This document shows, piece after piece, positions 1-8,000 of a stretch of DNA of 64,000 bases. Source of the stretch: Fulvivirga ligni (GTDB lineage: Bacteria > Bacteroidota > Bacteroidia > Cytophagales > Cyclobacteriaceae); contig NZ_CP089979.1 in the NCBI RefSeq assembly GCF_021389935.1, positions 2,337,001-2,401,000 on the forward strand. The letters run 5' to 3'. Every line of letters begins with the position of its first letter. Within the stretch, counting starts at the first letter, position 1. The notes beneath the pieces were generated by a model, which worked only from the letters and a program-made list of their open reading frames with translations, was not told the DNA's origin and did not search any database. Both the position numbers and the translations under genes were made by a program.

Positions 1-126
1 CTCAGGAGCTTTTTTCGAAATGAGTAAACCCCCTCTGGCTATTATTGCCAAAAGCACTAAACCGAATATGGTTAAAGGCCCCATGAACATTGTACCTCCC
101 TGAATGATAAATTCGCTAAAACTCAT
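1..126 (-). CDS. N-terminus of a membrane protein, cut by the window edge
   Basis: An open frame starts with ATG at 126 and runs off the left edge, giving 42 codons. Residues about 13-32 form one hydrophobic segment, followed by a basic stretch (residues 31-39 include Arg, Lys, Lys). A Gly-Gly before a Met/Phe-rich helix is reminiscent of the start of MotA/TolQ/ExbB channel proteins, but this is a guess from very little sequence. It is divergent from the LytS-type kinase, with about 200 bp between them. The rest of the gene lies outside the window, so the family cannot be fixed. Confidence 0.5.
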   Translation of the reverse strand, partial: MSFSEFIIQGGTMFMGPLTIFGLVLLAIIARGGLLISKKAPE

Positions 127-340
127 AATTATATTATTTCATTAAACATGCTTCAATGATAGTTCTCAAAATAAGGCGAAATATTCTTTTGCGGTCAATG
201 ACAATTTTTCATACCGAATATACATGATTCTAAATAGATAGGGCGCCACGGTGCAAATGAATGTTAAAACCCGAAGTAAACAGGTAATCTGTCTATGTTT
301 TAAGGAAAATTATGATTTTTAAGGCATCTTGCATGATTAT

Positions 341-1432
341 ATGACAATAGCTGAAGTGAAAAATAGAGTGATGACCATTGCTGCCCATATCATCTTTTGG
401 GTACTCACTTTTTTATTTTACGTCTATTATTTCGGATATAACAGCTCAGACATTACCTACGTGTGGGGCTTTGTCGGTTTTTTTATGCCTGTAACTATTC
501 TTTCTACTTATTATGTCAATTACTACCTAATACCCAGGTTTTTATTGGCAAAACGCTATTTAAAATTTGCGCTATATGCAGCATATACATTTATCATCAC
601 CTCATTTTTTGTAACTATATCCATTTTTCTAGCTTTCATCTTCTTGGCTAATTACTATGTAGATCAAATGGCTCCCCTAACAAGGAGCTACATGTTCATT
701 TTTATTGGAATTTTTATAGTTATCTTTCTCGCCACCGCCATTCGTCAGCTACAACATGCATATCAGGTGCAGGCAAAAAATAATGAGTTGCAAAACCTGA
801 TGTTAGAAGCAGACTTAAAGCTTAAAACCCAGGAGTTACAATATTTAAAAAGTCAGGTACATCCGCACTTTCTGTTCAATATGCTCAATACGCTCTATGG
901 CATGGCTTTAAAGAAGGATGATCAGTCGCCAGATACTATTCTCAGGCTGTCTAATTTACTTGATTATGTGCTTTATAGAGTAAATCAGCCCCATGTAACG
1001 CTAGGAAAGGAGTTGGAGCATTTATATGATTACATAGAACTTGAAAAGCTCAGAATTGGTAGCCTGCTGCACCTGGAAGCTGACACATCAGAGGCTGATA
1101 ATGATTTTATGATGGCTCCATTACTATTAATCCCTTTTGTTGAAAATTGCTTTAAGCACGGTGGTTATAAAGAAGGGAAACTTCATGTACGTTTGAAAGT
1201 GGAAAGTAAAGCCGATGGACTGCACTTCATGGTTAAAAATAGCGTGTCTGCTCAGGTGGAGCAAAAGGGTGGAGGTATTGGTATATTGAACATAAAAAGA
1301 AGGTTAGAGCTACTTTACGCAGATCACTACGATCTAGCCATTAAAGAGTCTGATCAATGGTTTGAGGTAAATTTGCATTTGGGTAAAATGAAGATGAAAA
1401 CTAATAAGGAGACTGAAAAGAAGGAATTATGA
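341..1432 (+). CDS. LytS-type sensor histidine kinase
   Basis: Membrane histidine kinase of the LytS/YehU class (His_kinase plus HATPase_c), partner of the regulator that follows. The first about 140 residues hold four hydrophobic helices, a short coiled linker follows, and the kinase core starts at the motif QVHPHFLFNMLN with the phospho-accepting His. The N-box reads PFVENCFKHG and the G-box GGGIGILNIKRR. Its stop overlaps the start of the response regulator by 4 bases, so translation is probably coupled. A TTG at 329 would add four residues and has an AAGG five bases upstream; I prefer the ATG at 341. The signal sensed is unknown; in Bacteroidota such pairs often sit alone on the chromosome. 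Confidence 0.9.
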   Translation: MTIAEVKNRVMTIAAHIIFWVLTFLFYVYYFGYNSSDITYVWGFVGFFMPVTILSTYYVNYYLIPRFLLAKRYLKFALYAAYTFIITSFFVTISIFLAFIFLANYYVDQMAPLTRSYMFIFIGIFIVIFLATAIRQLQHAYQVQAKNNELQNLMLEADLKLKTQELQYLKSQVHPHFLFNMLNTLYGMALKKDDQSPDTILRLSNLLDYVLYRVNQPHVTLGKELEHLYDYIELEKLRIGSLLHLEADTSEADNDFMMAPLLLIPFVENCFKHGGYKEGKLHVRLKVESKADGLHFMVKNSVSAQVEQKGGGIGILNIKRRLELLYADHYDLAIKESDQWFEVNLHLGKMKMKTNKETEKKEL

Positions 1433-2136
1433 ACTGTCTGATAGTAGATGATGAGCCCATTGCAAGAGAGGTGATCAGAACGCACCTGCAGAAGTTAAAT
1501 GATGTTCATATAGTGGCAGAATGTGCTTCTGCCATGGAGGCCTTTGCTCAGCTACACCAGGCTCAGATCGATTTGATATTTCTGGATATAAATATGCCTG
1601 AAATCACGGGGCTTTCCTTTATGAAATCATTGAGTAAAGATGTAAAAGTGATCTTTACCACTGCCTACCGCGAATATGCTGTAGATGGATTTGATCTGGA
1701 AGCAGTAGATTACCTCCTTAAGCCAATCTCTTTTGAAAGGTTATTGCAAGCGGTGTCTCGGTATTATAAAGTGGATACAAAAAAGGCTGATGACTCTGCC
1801 TCTACGAAAGAAGAGCCAAAAGATCATTTCTACGTACGTGCAGATCGTAAAATGGTTCGGGTGAATTACAGCGATATTTTATACATAGAAAGCTTCAGCG
1901 ACTATGTGAAAATTCAGACGACAGATAATACTGTTGTGAGTAGAGAGAACATTAGCAACCTAGAAAGCAGCCTTCCAACAGCTCAGTTCGTGCGGATTCA
2001 CAGATCTTATATAGTGGCTATTAATAAGATTGAGGCTTATACTCATGAAATTATTGAAATCCAGGAGAGGGAGCTTCCTATCAGCCGTAGTTATAAAGAT
2101 GAGGTGCTGCAGAAGCTTACTCAGGCAGCAGGCTGA
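1429..2136 (+). CDS. LytTR-family response regulator
   Basis: Cytoplasmic two-component regulator of 235 residues. The receiver domain (about 1-120) has the acidic pair DD at 7-8, the phospho-acceptor Asp53 in FLDINMPE, the conserved Thr in IFTTAY and Lys in LLKPIS. The C-terminal LytTR DNA-binding domain (about 135-232) has the typical core YIESFSDYVKI and the end motif RIHRSYIV. It overlaps the kinase stop by 4 bases, so the two form one operon. Its last 16 bases overlap the 3' end of the convergent glycosyltransferase gene. Target genes cannot be read from the sequence. Confidence 0.93.
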   Translation: MNCLIVDDEPIAREVIRTHLQKLNDVHIVAECASAMEAFAQLHQAQIDLIFLDINMPEITGLSFMKSLSKDVKVIFTTAYREYAVDGFDLEAVDYLLKPISFERLLQAVSRYYKVDTKKADDSASTKEEPKDHFYVRADRKMVRVNYSDILYIESFSDYVKIQTTDNTVVSRENISNLESSLPTAQFVRIHRSYIVAINKIEAYTHEIIEIQERELPISRSYKDEVLQKLTQAAG

Positions 2137-2864
2137 TACTTTTTAAACCAGCTATTGATTTTTAATTGGATAACACCAAAAAATGCTTCTTTAAAGATAG
2201 ATCCAGACATTTTTGATTTTCCACGCGTACGATCGGTGAAGATAATTGGCACTTCATCTATTTTAAAACCATACTTCATGGTGGTAAACTTCATCTCTAT
2301 CTGGAAAGCATAGCCAATGAATTTGATCTTATCAAGCTCAATGGTTTCTAATACTTTTCTTCTAAAGCATACAAAACCAGCAGTAGTGTCATTGATAGGC
2401 ATGCCGGTAATAAAGCGTACATACATACTGGCAAAGTAGCTCATCATAACACGGCCCATGGGCCAGTTTACCACATTTACACCAGTAATATATCTTGACC
2501 CGACAGACATATCATATCCACCAAGAGCGCAGGCTTCATATAAATTGATAAGATCTTTTGGGTTATGCGAAAAGTCAGCATCCATTTCAAAGATGTACTC
2601 ATAACCTTTCTCTAAAGCGAATTTAAATCCGGTGATGTAAGCAGTGCCTAAGCCTAATTTGCCTTCTCTTTCAAGCAAATGCAGTGTTCTGCCATCAAAA
2701 TCCTTCTTCTGAAGTTCTTTAACAATGTTGCCAGTACCATCAGGGCTGCCATCGTCTACTATAAGGATATCAAACTTGTGACTTAACTTAAAAACAGCGT
2801 TGATAATGAGTTCAACATTTTCTTTTTCATTATATGTAGGGATAATTACTAAGCTGTCAGTCAC
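2121..2864 (-). CDS. Dpm1-like family 2 glycosyltransferase (polyprenol monophosphomannose synthase type)
   Basis: GT-A fold glycosyltransferase that probably moves a hexose from a nucleotide sugar to a polyprenyl phosphate at the inner face of the membrane. The core has IIPTYNEKEN, the nucleotide-binding VDDGSPDGTG and the metal-binding EMDADFSHNP. The C-terminus ends after an amphipathic stretch with no membrane helices, as in the short Dpm1 class. The open frame could start upstream at 2993 or 3032, but those starts add a non-conserved tail and abut or overlap the divergent phosphatase gene. A GTG at 2864 puts the protein start right before the first beta strand, as in relatives, so I chose it. 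The donor and acceptor are inferred from the family. Confidence 0.85.
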   Translation of the reverse strand: MTDSLVIIPTYNEKENVELIINAVFKLSHKFDILIVDDGSPDGTGNIVKELQKKDFDGRTLHLLEREGKLGLGTAYITGFKFALEKGYEYIFEMDADFSHNPKDLINLYEACALGGYDMSVGSRYITGVNVVNWPMGRVMMSYFASMYVRFITGMPINDTTAGFVCFRRKVLETIELDKIKFIGYAFQIEMKFTTMKYGFKIDEVPIIFTDRTRGKSKMSGSIFKEAFFGVIQLKINSWFKKYQPAA

Positions 2865-2994
2865 TATAGAGTCGCGTTTATAAATAAAGTCGCTAAAAAT
2901 AGGAAAAGTTGAGGTAAACCAAATCAAGGGAATTTGATTTTCTTCATTTAAATCTGATTTTTGTGAGTCATTATAAACTTTAAATTCATTCATT

Positions 2995-3498
2995 TTGAAC
3001 AAGTGTATCTTCCTTGATCGTGACGGGGTCATTAATAAAGATTATGTAGATTATGTGTATACTCCAGAAAAGTGGGAGCTCCTCCCTGGGTTAAAAGAGG
3101 CACTCACATCACTGAAAAAGGCTGGTTATAAGCTGGTTATAGTTACTAACCAGTCAGGCATAGCCAAGGGTATTTACACCAGAGAACAAATGCATGAATG
3201 TCATCAGCTTATGCAGAAGCAGCTAGACTTCGCCATAGATCATATTTACTACGCGCCATGGCATGAGTCAGTGACTAACAGCCTTACCAGAAAGCCTGGC
3301 TCGTTAATGTTCGAAAAAGCTATGGCTAAATTTAATGTAGATCCTAAGCTCTCCTGGATGATTGGCGATAAGGATCGGGATTTAATACCTGCTAAAAAGC
3401 TTGGAATTAAAACTATTCAGGTAGATCACTCAGACAGTAAAAATGCGGATTATAAAGCGGCAAACTTGCCAGACGCTTTAGAAATTATATTCGGATAA
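2995..3498 (+). CDS. HAD-IIIA phosphatase, GmhB/HisB-N-like, without the zinc-site cysteines
   Basis: Haloacid dehalogenase hydrolase of 167 residues. The nucleophile motif is FLDRDGVINKDY (Asp8 and Asp10), motif II VTNQSG (Thr51), the motif III Lys lies in RKPG (Lys100), and motif IV is MIGDKDRD. This order matches D-glycero-D-manno-heptose-1,7-bisphosphate phosphatase and the HisB N-terminal domain. GmhB normally carries a Cys/His zinc loop just before RKP; here that stretch (about 85-99) has no Cys, so the zinc site is lost and the substrate is uncertain. The start is TTG at 2995; no ATG fits the conserved N-terminus. It is divergent from the glycosyltransferase and convergent with arginine decarboxylase. 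Confidence 0.8.
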   Translation: MNKCIFLDRDGVINKDYVDYVYTPEKWELLPGLKEALTSLKKAGYKLVIVTNQSGIAKGIYTREQMHECHQLMQKQLDFAIDHIYYAPWHESVTNSLTRKPGSLMFEKAMAKFNVDPKLSWMIGDKDRDLIPAKKLGIKTIQVDHSDSKNADYKAANLPDALEIIFG

Positions 3499-3502
3499 AA
3501 TA

Positions 3503-3550
3503 AAAGAGGTTGTACAAAAGTGCCTTTCAGCCTTTCTGTACAACCTCTTT
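3503..3550. terminator. Bidirectional terminator hairpin
   Basis: A perfect 14-bp inverted repeat (3503-3516 with 3537-3550) encloses a 20-nt loop. The arms end in A-runs on one side and T-runs on the other, so it can stop transcription from both converging genes, the HAD phosphatase and arginine decarboxylase. Confidence 0.85.
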
Positions 3551-3566
3551 AAGTTTATTGTTATGA

Positions 3567-4967
3567 TTACTTGTTATAACCTAAGAGCTTAAGCATAGCT
3601 TCGCTTTCCTGCTCTTCAGTAAATAACTTCGTTTCTATTTCTCCTTTGCTGTTTTTATTAATCAAAACATGCTTTGGCGCTGGAATAAGACAGTGCTGAA
3701 TACCTCCGTATCCTCCCAATGATTCCTGGTATGCACCAGTGTGGAAGAAGCCGATATACAGTTTCTCTTTTCCTTTAGGGTCTACCATTGGCATAAATAC
3801 ATCGCCTGAATGTGCTTCTGAATTATAATAATCCATACTATCACAGGTCAATCCACCCAGGTTTACTTTGTGGAACATATCATCCCATTTGTTTACTGGT
3901 AGAAGAATGTACTTTTGGTTTAGTCCCCATGCATCTGGCAGATGAGTAATGAAAGAACCATCTATCATATACCAAAGCTCCTTATCATTCTGAAGCTTCT
4001 GATCCATGATACTATAAAGTACAGCACCACTTTCACCTACAGTGAAGCTACCAAACTCAGTGAAGATATTTGGAACGGGCACATTGTTCTTGCCACAAAT
4101 CCACTTAATGTTTTCAATGATTTGCTCTACAATATACTTGTAGTCATATTCAAAATGAAGGGATGTTTTTATAGGAAAGCCACCTCCAATGTCAATGGTG
4201 TCTAACTCAGGACATTCCTTTTTAAGTTCACAATATTTAAAGATAAATCTGCTTAACTCACTCCAGTAGTAAGCAGTGTCTTTTATTCCTGTATTAATGA
4301 AGAAGTGAAGTAACTTAAGCTTAGCCTTTTTACTTGGTTTAATCTGATCGCGGTAAAGCGTATTTACATCGCTATACCTAATGCCAAGTCTTGAGGTATA
4401 AAACTCAAAGTTAGGCTCTTCATCAGCGGCTATTCTTATACCTACGTTAAACTCGCCATTTACCTTATCTTCATAGTATTCCAGCTCGTTTAGGTTATCT
4501 AATACTGGAACACAATTTTTGAAACCATCATTTAGTAAATCACTGATATACTGTTTGTAAAGAGGTCTTTTAAAACCATTACAAACCACAAAAGTATCCT
4601 TGGTTACCTTATTTTCTTCGTGCAGCTTTCTTACAATAGGAATGTCAAATGAACTTGACGTTTCTATGTGTATATCATTTTTTAATGCCTCTTCGAGTAC
4701 AAAGTTAAAATGTGATGATTTCGTGCAATAACAATACGTATACGACCCTTCATAATTATGCTTTTTCATAGCATTGCTGAAGATTTTCTTCGCGTAGTTT
4801 ATGTTTTCGCTAATCTTAGGTAAATAACTAAGCTTTAATGGAGTACCGTACTTCTCAATAATATCCATCAAAGGAACTCCGTTAAAGAACAATTCATTGT
4901 TCTCGACTTTAAATTCCTCCTGTGGGAATTCAAATGTCTGCTCTATTAAATCAATATATTTTTTCAC
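3567..4967 (-). CDS. speA: Arginine decarboxylase, fold III PLP enzyme (Bacteroidota type)
   Basis: PLP enzyme that decarboxylates arginine to agmatine in the cytoplasm, the first step of polyamine synthesis in this phylum. At 466 residues it has the length of the short Bacteroidota arginine decarboxylase, not the about 630-residue E. coli SpeA. The alanine-racemase-type barrel carries the probable PLP lysine Lys83 in CTKSSH and a phosphate-binding Gly-rich DIGGGFPIK near 260. The C-terminal beta domain has GGLTCDSMDYY with the substrate-site Cys and Asp. Diaminopimelate and carboxynorspermidine decarboxylases share this fold, so specificity is inferred from overall likeness and neighbours. 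It faces away from the guanidino-enzyme cluster across a 157-bp divergent promoter region. Confidence 0.88.
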   Translation of the reverse strand: MKKYIDLIEQTFEFPQEEFKVENNELFFNGVPLMDIIEKYGTPLKLSYLPKISENINYAKKIFSNAMKKHNYEGSYTYCYCTKSSHFNFVLEEALKNDIHIETSSSFDIPIVRKLHEENKVTKDTFVVCNGFKRPLYKQYISDLLNDGFKNCVPVLDNLNELEYYEDKVNGEFNVGIRIAADEEPNFEFYTSRLGIRYSDVNTLYRDQIKPSKKAKLKLLHFFINTGIKDTAYYWSELSRFIFKYCELKKECPELDTIDIGGGFPIKTSLHFEYDYKYIVEQIIENIKWICGKNNVPVPNIFTEFGSFTVGESGAVLYSIMDQKLQNDKELWYMIDGSFITHLPDAWGLNQKYILLPVNKWDDMFHKVNLGGLTCDSMDYYNSEAHSGDVFMPMVDPKGKEKLYIGFFHTGAYQESLGGYGGIQHCLIPAPKHVLINKNSKGEIETKLFTEEQESEAMLKLLGYNK

Positions 4968-5091
4968 ACTATAACATTAATGTATTCTAGGGGTACAATG
5001 TTACAAATTTTAACATTAGATTCTATAAACACCAAGTATGAGCGGCACATTTTTTATAAGAATGAAATTATGCAATCACAGCGCATATATT

Positions 5092-5099
5092 TAAATTTG
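5092..5099 (+). promoter_or_regulatory. Candidate -7 box TAnnTTTG for the guanidino-enzyme operon
   Basis: TAAATTTG fits the Bacteroidota -7 consensus TAnnTTTG exactly and ends 25 bases before the ATG at 5125. A clear TTTG about 19 bases upstream is not present, so strength is uncertain. Confidence 0.45.
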
Positions 5100-5124
5100 G
5101 CGTCTTGAAAATAGACACTACTAT

Positions 5125-6042
5125 ATGTTAGAGATTTATGTTAATGATGAGACTTCTAAGCTGCAGGCCGTGATCCTGGGTACAGCTAAGGGGTTTGGTG
5201 GAGTGCCTAAGTTGGAAGAGGCTTATGATCCAAAATCCATAGAACACATAAAAAACGGAACTTACCCGCAGGAAGCTGACGTGCAAGCCGAAATGGAGGC
5301 ATTTGCAACAGTACTGAAAAAGCATGGCGTGGAGGTATATAGACCGGAAGTAATAGAAGATTACAATCAGGTTTTTTCCAGAGATATTGGTTTTGTAATA
5401 GAAGATAAGTTTATAAGACCGCGCATCTTAAAAAACCGAAAAGAAGAAATTAGAGGCATACAATATGTGCTTAATAAAATAAATCCTGAGCAGCAGCTAG
5501 AGGTGCCAGAAGGTGGTAGAGTAGAGGGCGGAGATGTGATGCCCTGGAAAGACCATTTGTTTGTTGGATATTCTAAAAAAGAGGATTTTGAAGAGTATAT
5601 CGTAGCTAGAACCAACGAAGAAGGAGTTAACTTTTTACAAGAAAGCTTCCCGAATAAAAAAGTAAAGGCTTTTGAGTTAAAAAAGTCAGACACAGATCCT
5701 AAAGAAAATGCTTTGCATTTAGATTGCTGTTTTCAGCCTATTGGCGAAAATAAGGCCATTATTTACAAGGGCGGCTTTAAAAATGAAGAAGACTATCAAT
5801 TTTTAGTTGACTTTTTCGGTAAAGAAAATATTATTGAGATCACAAAAGATGAAATGTATCAGATGAACTCTAATGTATTTTCTATCAGCAAGCAGGTAAT
5901 AGTTTCAGAGCAGAGTTTTACCAGGCTTAATGCTGAGCTGGAAAAGCATGGTTTTACGGTAGAAAAAATACCTTATTCTGAAACATCAAAAATGGAAGGA
6001 CTGCTAAGGTGCTCCACGTTACCATTAAGAAGAGAAAAGTAA
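5125..6042 (+). CDS. Amidinotransferase/arginine-deiminase-fold hydrolase (DDAH-like)
   Basis: Member of the guanidino-group-modifying superfamily (pentein fold), which attacks guanidines through a Cys thioester and releases ammonia or an amine. Visible active-site residues are Asp87 in SRDIGF, Glu134-Gly-Gly-Asp137, His198 in ALHLDCCF and the C-terminal nucleophile Cys296 in LLRCSTLP. Length 305 fits the DDAH/arginine-deiminase-related group. It is not the PF04371 agmatine deiminase type. It opens a tight plus-strand run (6 bases before the next gene) divergent from arginine decarboxylase, so agmatine or arginine is a plausible substrate. Deimination of agmatine to N-carbamoylputrescine is my inference. 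Confidence 0.82.
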   Translation: MLEIYVNDETSKLQAVILGTAKGFGGVPKLEEAYDPKSIEHIKNGTYPQEADVQAEMEAFATVLKKHGVEVYRPEVIEDYNQVFSRDIGFVIEDKFIRPRILKNRKEEIRGIQYVLNKINPEQQLEVPEGGRVEGGDVMPWKDHLFVGYSKKEDFEEYIVARTNEEGVNFLQESFPNKKVKAFELKKSDTDPKENALHLDCCFQPIGENKAIIYKGGFKNEEDYQFLVDFFGKENIIEITKDEMYQMNSNVFSISKQVIVSEQSFTRLNAELEKHGFTVEKIPYSETSKMEGLLRCSTLPLRREK

Positions 6043-6048
6043 AAAATA

Positions 6049-6990
6049 ATGTCACGGCAAACTACTAGTACAATAATGATGATCAGGCCGGTGAAGTTTA
6101 GGTATAATGAACAAACGGCCGTAAATAATTATTACCAAAAGGTTTTAGATGAGTTGGACCCTGAAGAAGTGCAGGCAAAGGCACTGCAGGAGTTTGATAA
6201 TTTCGTTGAAAAACTGAGAGGCAAAGGTGTTAAGGTGATTGTGATTAACGATACACCAGATCCTGATACCCCAGACTCCATTTTCCCCAATAACTGGGTT
6301 TCCTTCCATGCTGATGGCAAAGTGGGATTGTATCCTATGTTTGCCGAAAACAGAAGGCTGGAGCGCAGAGATGATATATTAGGGGCATTGGATAATGAGT
6401 ATGGTCTTAATGTAGCAAGTATTGAAGACTTTTCTTTCCATGAAAAAGAAGATAAATACCTGGAAGGCACCGGAAGTATGATTCTGGATCGTGTAAATAA
6501 AATTGTTTATGCGGCCATCTCTCAGCGAACAGATGAGGACGTACTTGATGAGTTTTGTAGGAAATTTGCCTTTAAACCAGTAAAGTTTATTGCCAACCAA
6601 ACCGTAGAAGGAGAGCGACTGCCTATTTATCATACTAACGTAATGATGTGCGTGGCAGAAACTTTTGCAGTAATATGCCTGGATTCTATCGATGACGCTG
6701 ATGAAAGAAAAGCGGTGATTGATAGTTTAGAGGCTTCCGGCAAAGAAATTATAGAGATTACAGAAGATCAGGAGCATCATTTTGCGGGGAATATGCTTCA
6801 GGTAAATGCAGAATCAGGAGAGAAGTACCTGGTGATGTCAGAGGCGGCATATCAATCACTTACCGCCAAACAAATTTCAGCGATTGAAAAACATTGTCCT
6901 ATCATACACAGTTCTTTAGATACTATTGAGGCGTTAGGCGGCGGTAGTGCCAGATGTATGATGGCAGAAGTTTTTTTACCCGCTCACTAA
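6049..6990 (+). CDS. ctlX: CtlX-type citrulline utilization hydrolase
   Basis: Second pentein-fold enzyme, 313 residues, matching the CtlX family in the N-terminal IMMIRPVKFRYNEQTA, the PNNWVSFH block and GTGSMILDR. The catalytic set appears as Glu139 in LEGTGS, His195 in YHTNVMM and Cys303 in GGGSARCMMAE. The family name comes from a role proposed in citrulline use, and the exact reaction is not settled. It follows the DDAH-like gene by 6 bases and precedes the deoxyhypusine-synthase homologue by 28. Two different guanidine or ureido hydrolases in tandem suggest successive or alternative steps on arginine, citrulline or agmatine. Confidence 0.87.
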   Translation: MSRQTTSTIMMIRPVKFRYNEQTAVNNYYQKVLDELDPEEVQAKALQEFDNFVEKLRGKGVKVIVINDTPDPDTPDSIFPNNWVSFHADGKVGLYPMFAENRRLERRDDILGALDNEYGLNVASIEDFSFHEKEDKYLEGTGSMILDRVNKIVYAAISQRTDEDVLDEFCRKFAFKPVKFIANQTVEGERLPIYHTNVMMCVAETFAVICLDSIDDADERKAVIDSLEASGKEIIEITEDQEHHFAGNMLQVNAESGEKYLVMSEAAYQSLTAKQISAIEKHCPIIHSSLDTIEALGGGSARCMMAEVFLPAH

Positions 6991-7018
6991 TTTTGAAATA
7001 TTAAAACCAGAATAGAAA

Positions 7019-7993
7019 ATGGCTCAAAAACCCATTACAGAATTTATTGAAAAACATTATTTACATTTCAATGCCGCAGCACTAGTAGATGCTGCCAAAG
7101 GATACAAAAAGCATTTAGAAGAAGATAAGAAAATGCTGGTATCATTGGCAGGTGCTATGAGTACAGGTGAGCTAGGTAAGTCACTGGCAGAGATGATCAG
7201 ACAAGATAAGTTGCACATTATCTCATGTACAGGCGCTAACCTGGAAGAAGATGTAATGAATCTTGTAGCCCATTCACACTACGAAAGAGTGCCTCATTAT
7301 AGAGATCTTACTCCTAAAGAAGAGTGGGATTTATTAGAAAAAGGACTTAACAGAGTTACAGATACTTGTATACCTGAAGAAGAGGCTTTCAGAAGAATTC
7401 AGAAGCATATTTTTGAAATATGGAAAGATGCTGAAGAGAAAGGTGAGAGATATTTCCCTCATGAGTTCCTGTTCAAATTACTCAACTCAGGTGTTTTGGA
7501 ACAATACTATGAAATTGATCCTAAAAACAGCTGGATGATAGAAGCTGCCAAGAAAAACTTACCAATGGTAGTGCCAGGATGGGAAGATTCTACACTCGGA
7601 AATATTTTCGCTTCATACTGCCTGAAAGGTGAGCTTAAGCCTTCTACCATGAAGTCTGGTATTGAGTACATGGTATGGTTAGCTGATTTCTACACAGAAC
7701 AAGCTACAGATCAGGGGATTGGCTTCTTCCAGATAGGTGGAGGTATAGCAGGAGATTTCCCTATTTGTGTAGTACCAATGCTTTATCAGGATATGGAGCG
7801 CACAGATACTCCTTTCTGGAGCTATTTCTGCCAAATTTCAGACTCTACTACCAGTTATGGATCTTATAGCGGGGCTGTACCAAACGAGAAAATCACGTGG
7901 GGTAAATTAGATATAGATACACCAAAATATATAGTGGAATCAGATGCTACCATAGTAGCACCACTCATTTTTGGTTATGTGTTAGGATGGTAA
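7019..7993 (+). CDS. Deoxyhypusine-synthase homologue (probable homospermidine synthase, SpeY-like)
   Basis: NAD-dependent aminobutyl-transfer enzyme of the DHS family, 324 residues. In eukaryotes and archaea DHS modifies eIF5A, but bacteria lack that target. In the cyanobacterium Anabaena a DHS homologue (SpeY) is required for homospermidine. The signature region at the C-terminus reads ITWGKLD with Lys296 at the place of the catalytic lysine that forms the imine, so the enzyme looks active. Gly-rich NAD contacts are seen in GAMSTGELG and GGGIAGDFP. It lies between ctlX and a nitrilase-fusion gene (7 bases), next to arginine decarboxylase. Making homospermidine from putrescine is therefore the favoured role, inferred from context. 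Confidence 0.87.
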   Translation: MAQKPITEFIEKHYLHFNAAALVDAAKGYKKHLEEDKKMLVSLAGAMSTGELGKSLAEMIRQDKLHIISCTGANLEEDVMNLVAHSHYERVPHYRDLTPKEEWDLLEKGLNRVTDTCIPEEEAFRRIQKHIFEIWKDAEEKGERYFPHEFLFKLLNSGVLEQYYEIDPKNSWMIEAAKKNLPMVVPGWEDSTLGNIFASYCLKGELKPSTMKSGIEYMVWLADFYTEQATDQGIGFFQIGGGIAGDFPICVVPMLYQDMERTDTPFWSYFCQISDSTTSYGSYSGAVPNEKITWGKLDIDTPKYIVESDATIVAPLIFGYVLGW

Positions 7994-8000
7994 TAATTAT

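Noticed and set aside
2864-3032. Longer start of the Dpm1-like gene (from 3032 or 2993)
   Set aside because: The extra residues match nothing in the family and would overlap or abut the divergent phosphatase start; the GTG at 2864 fits the family start.
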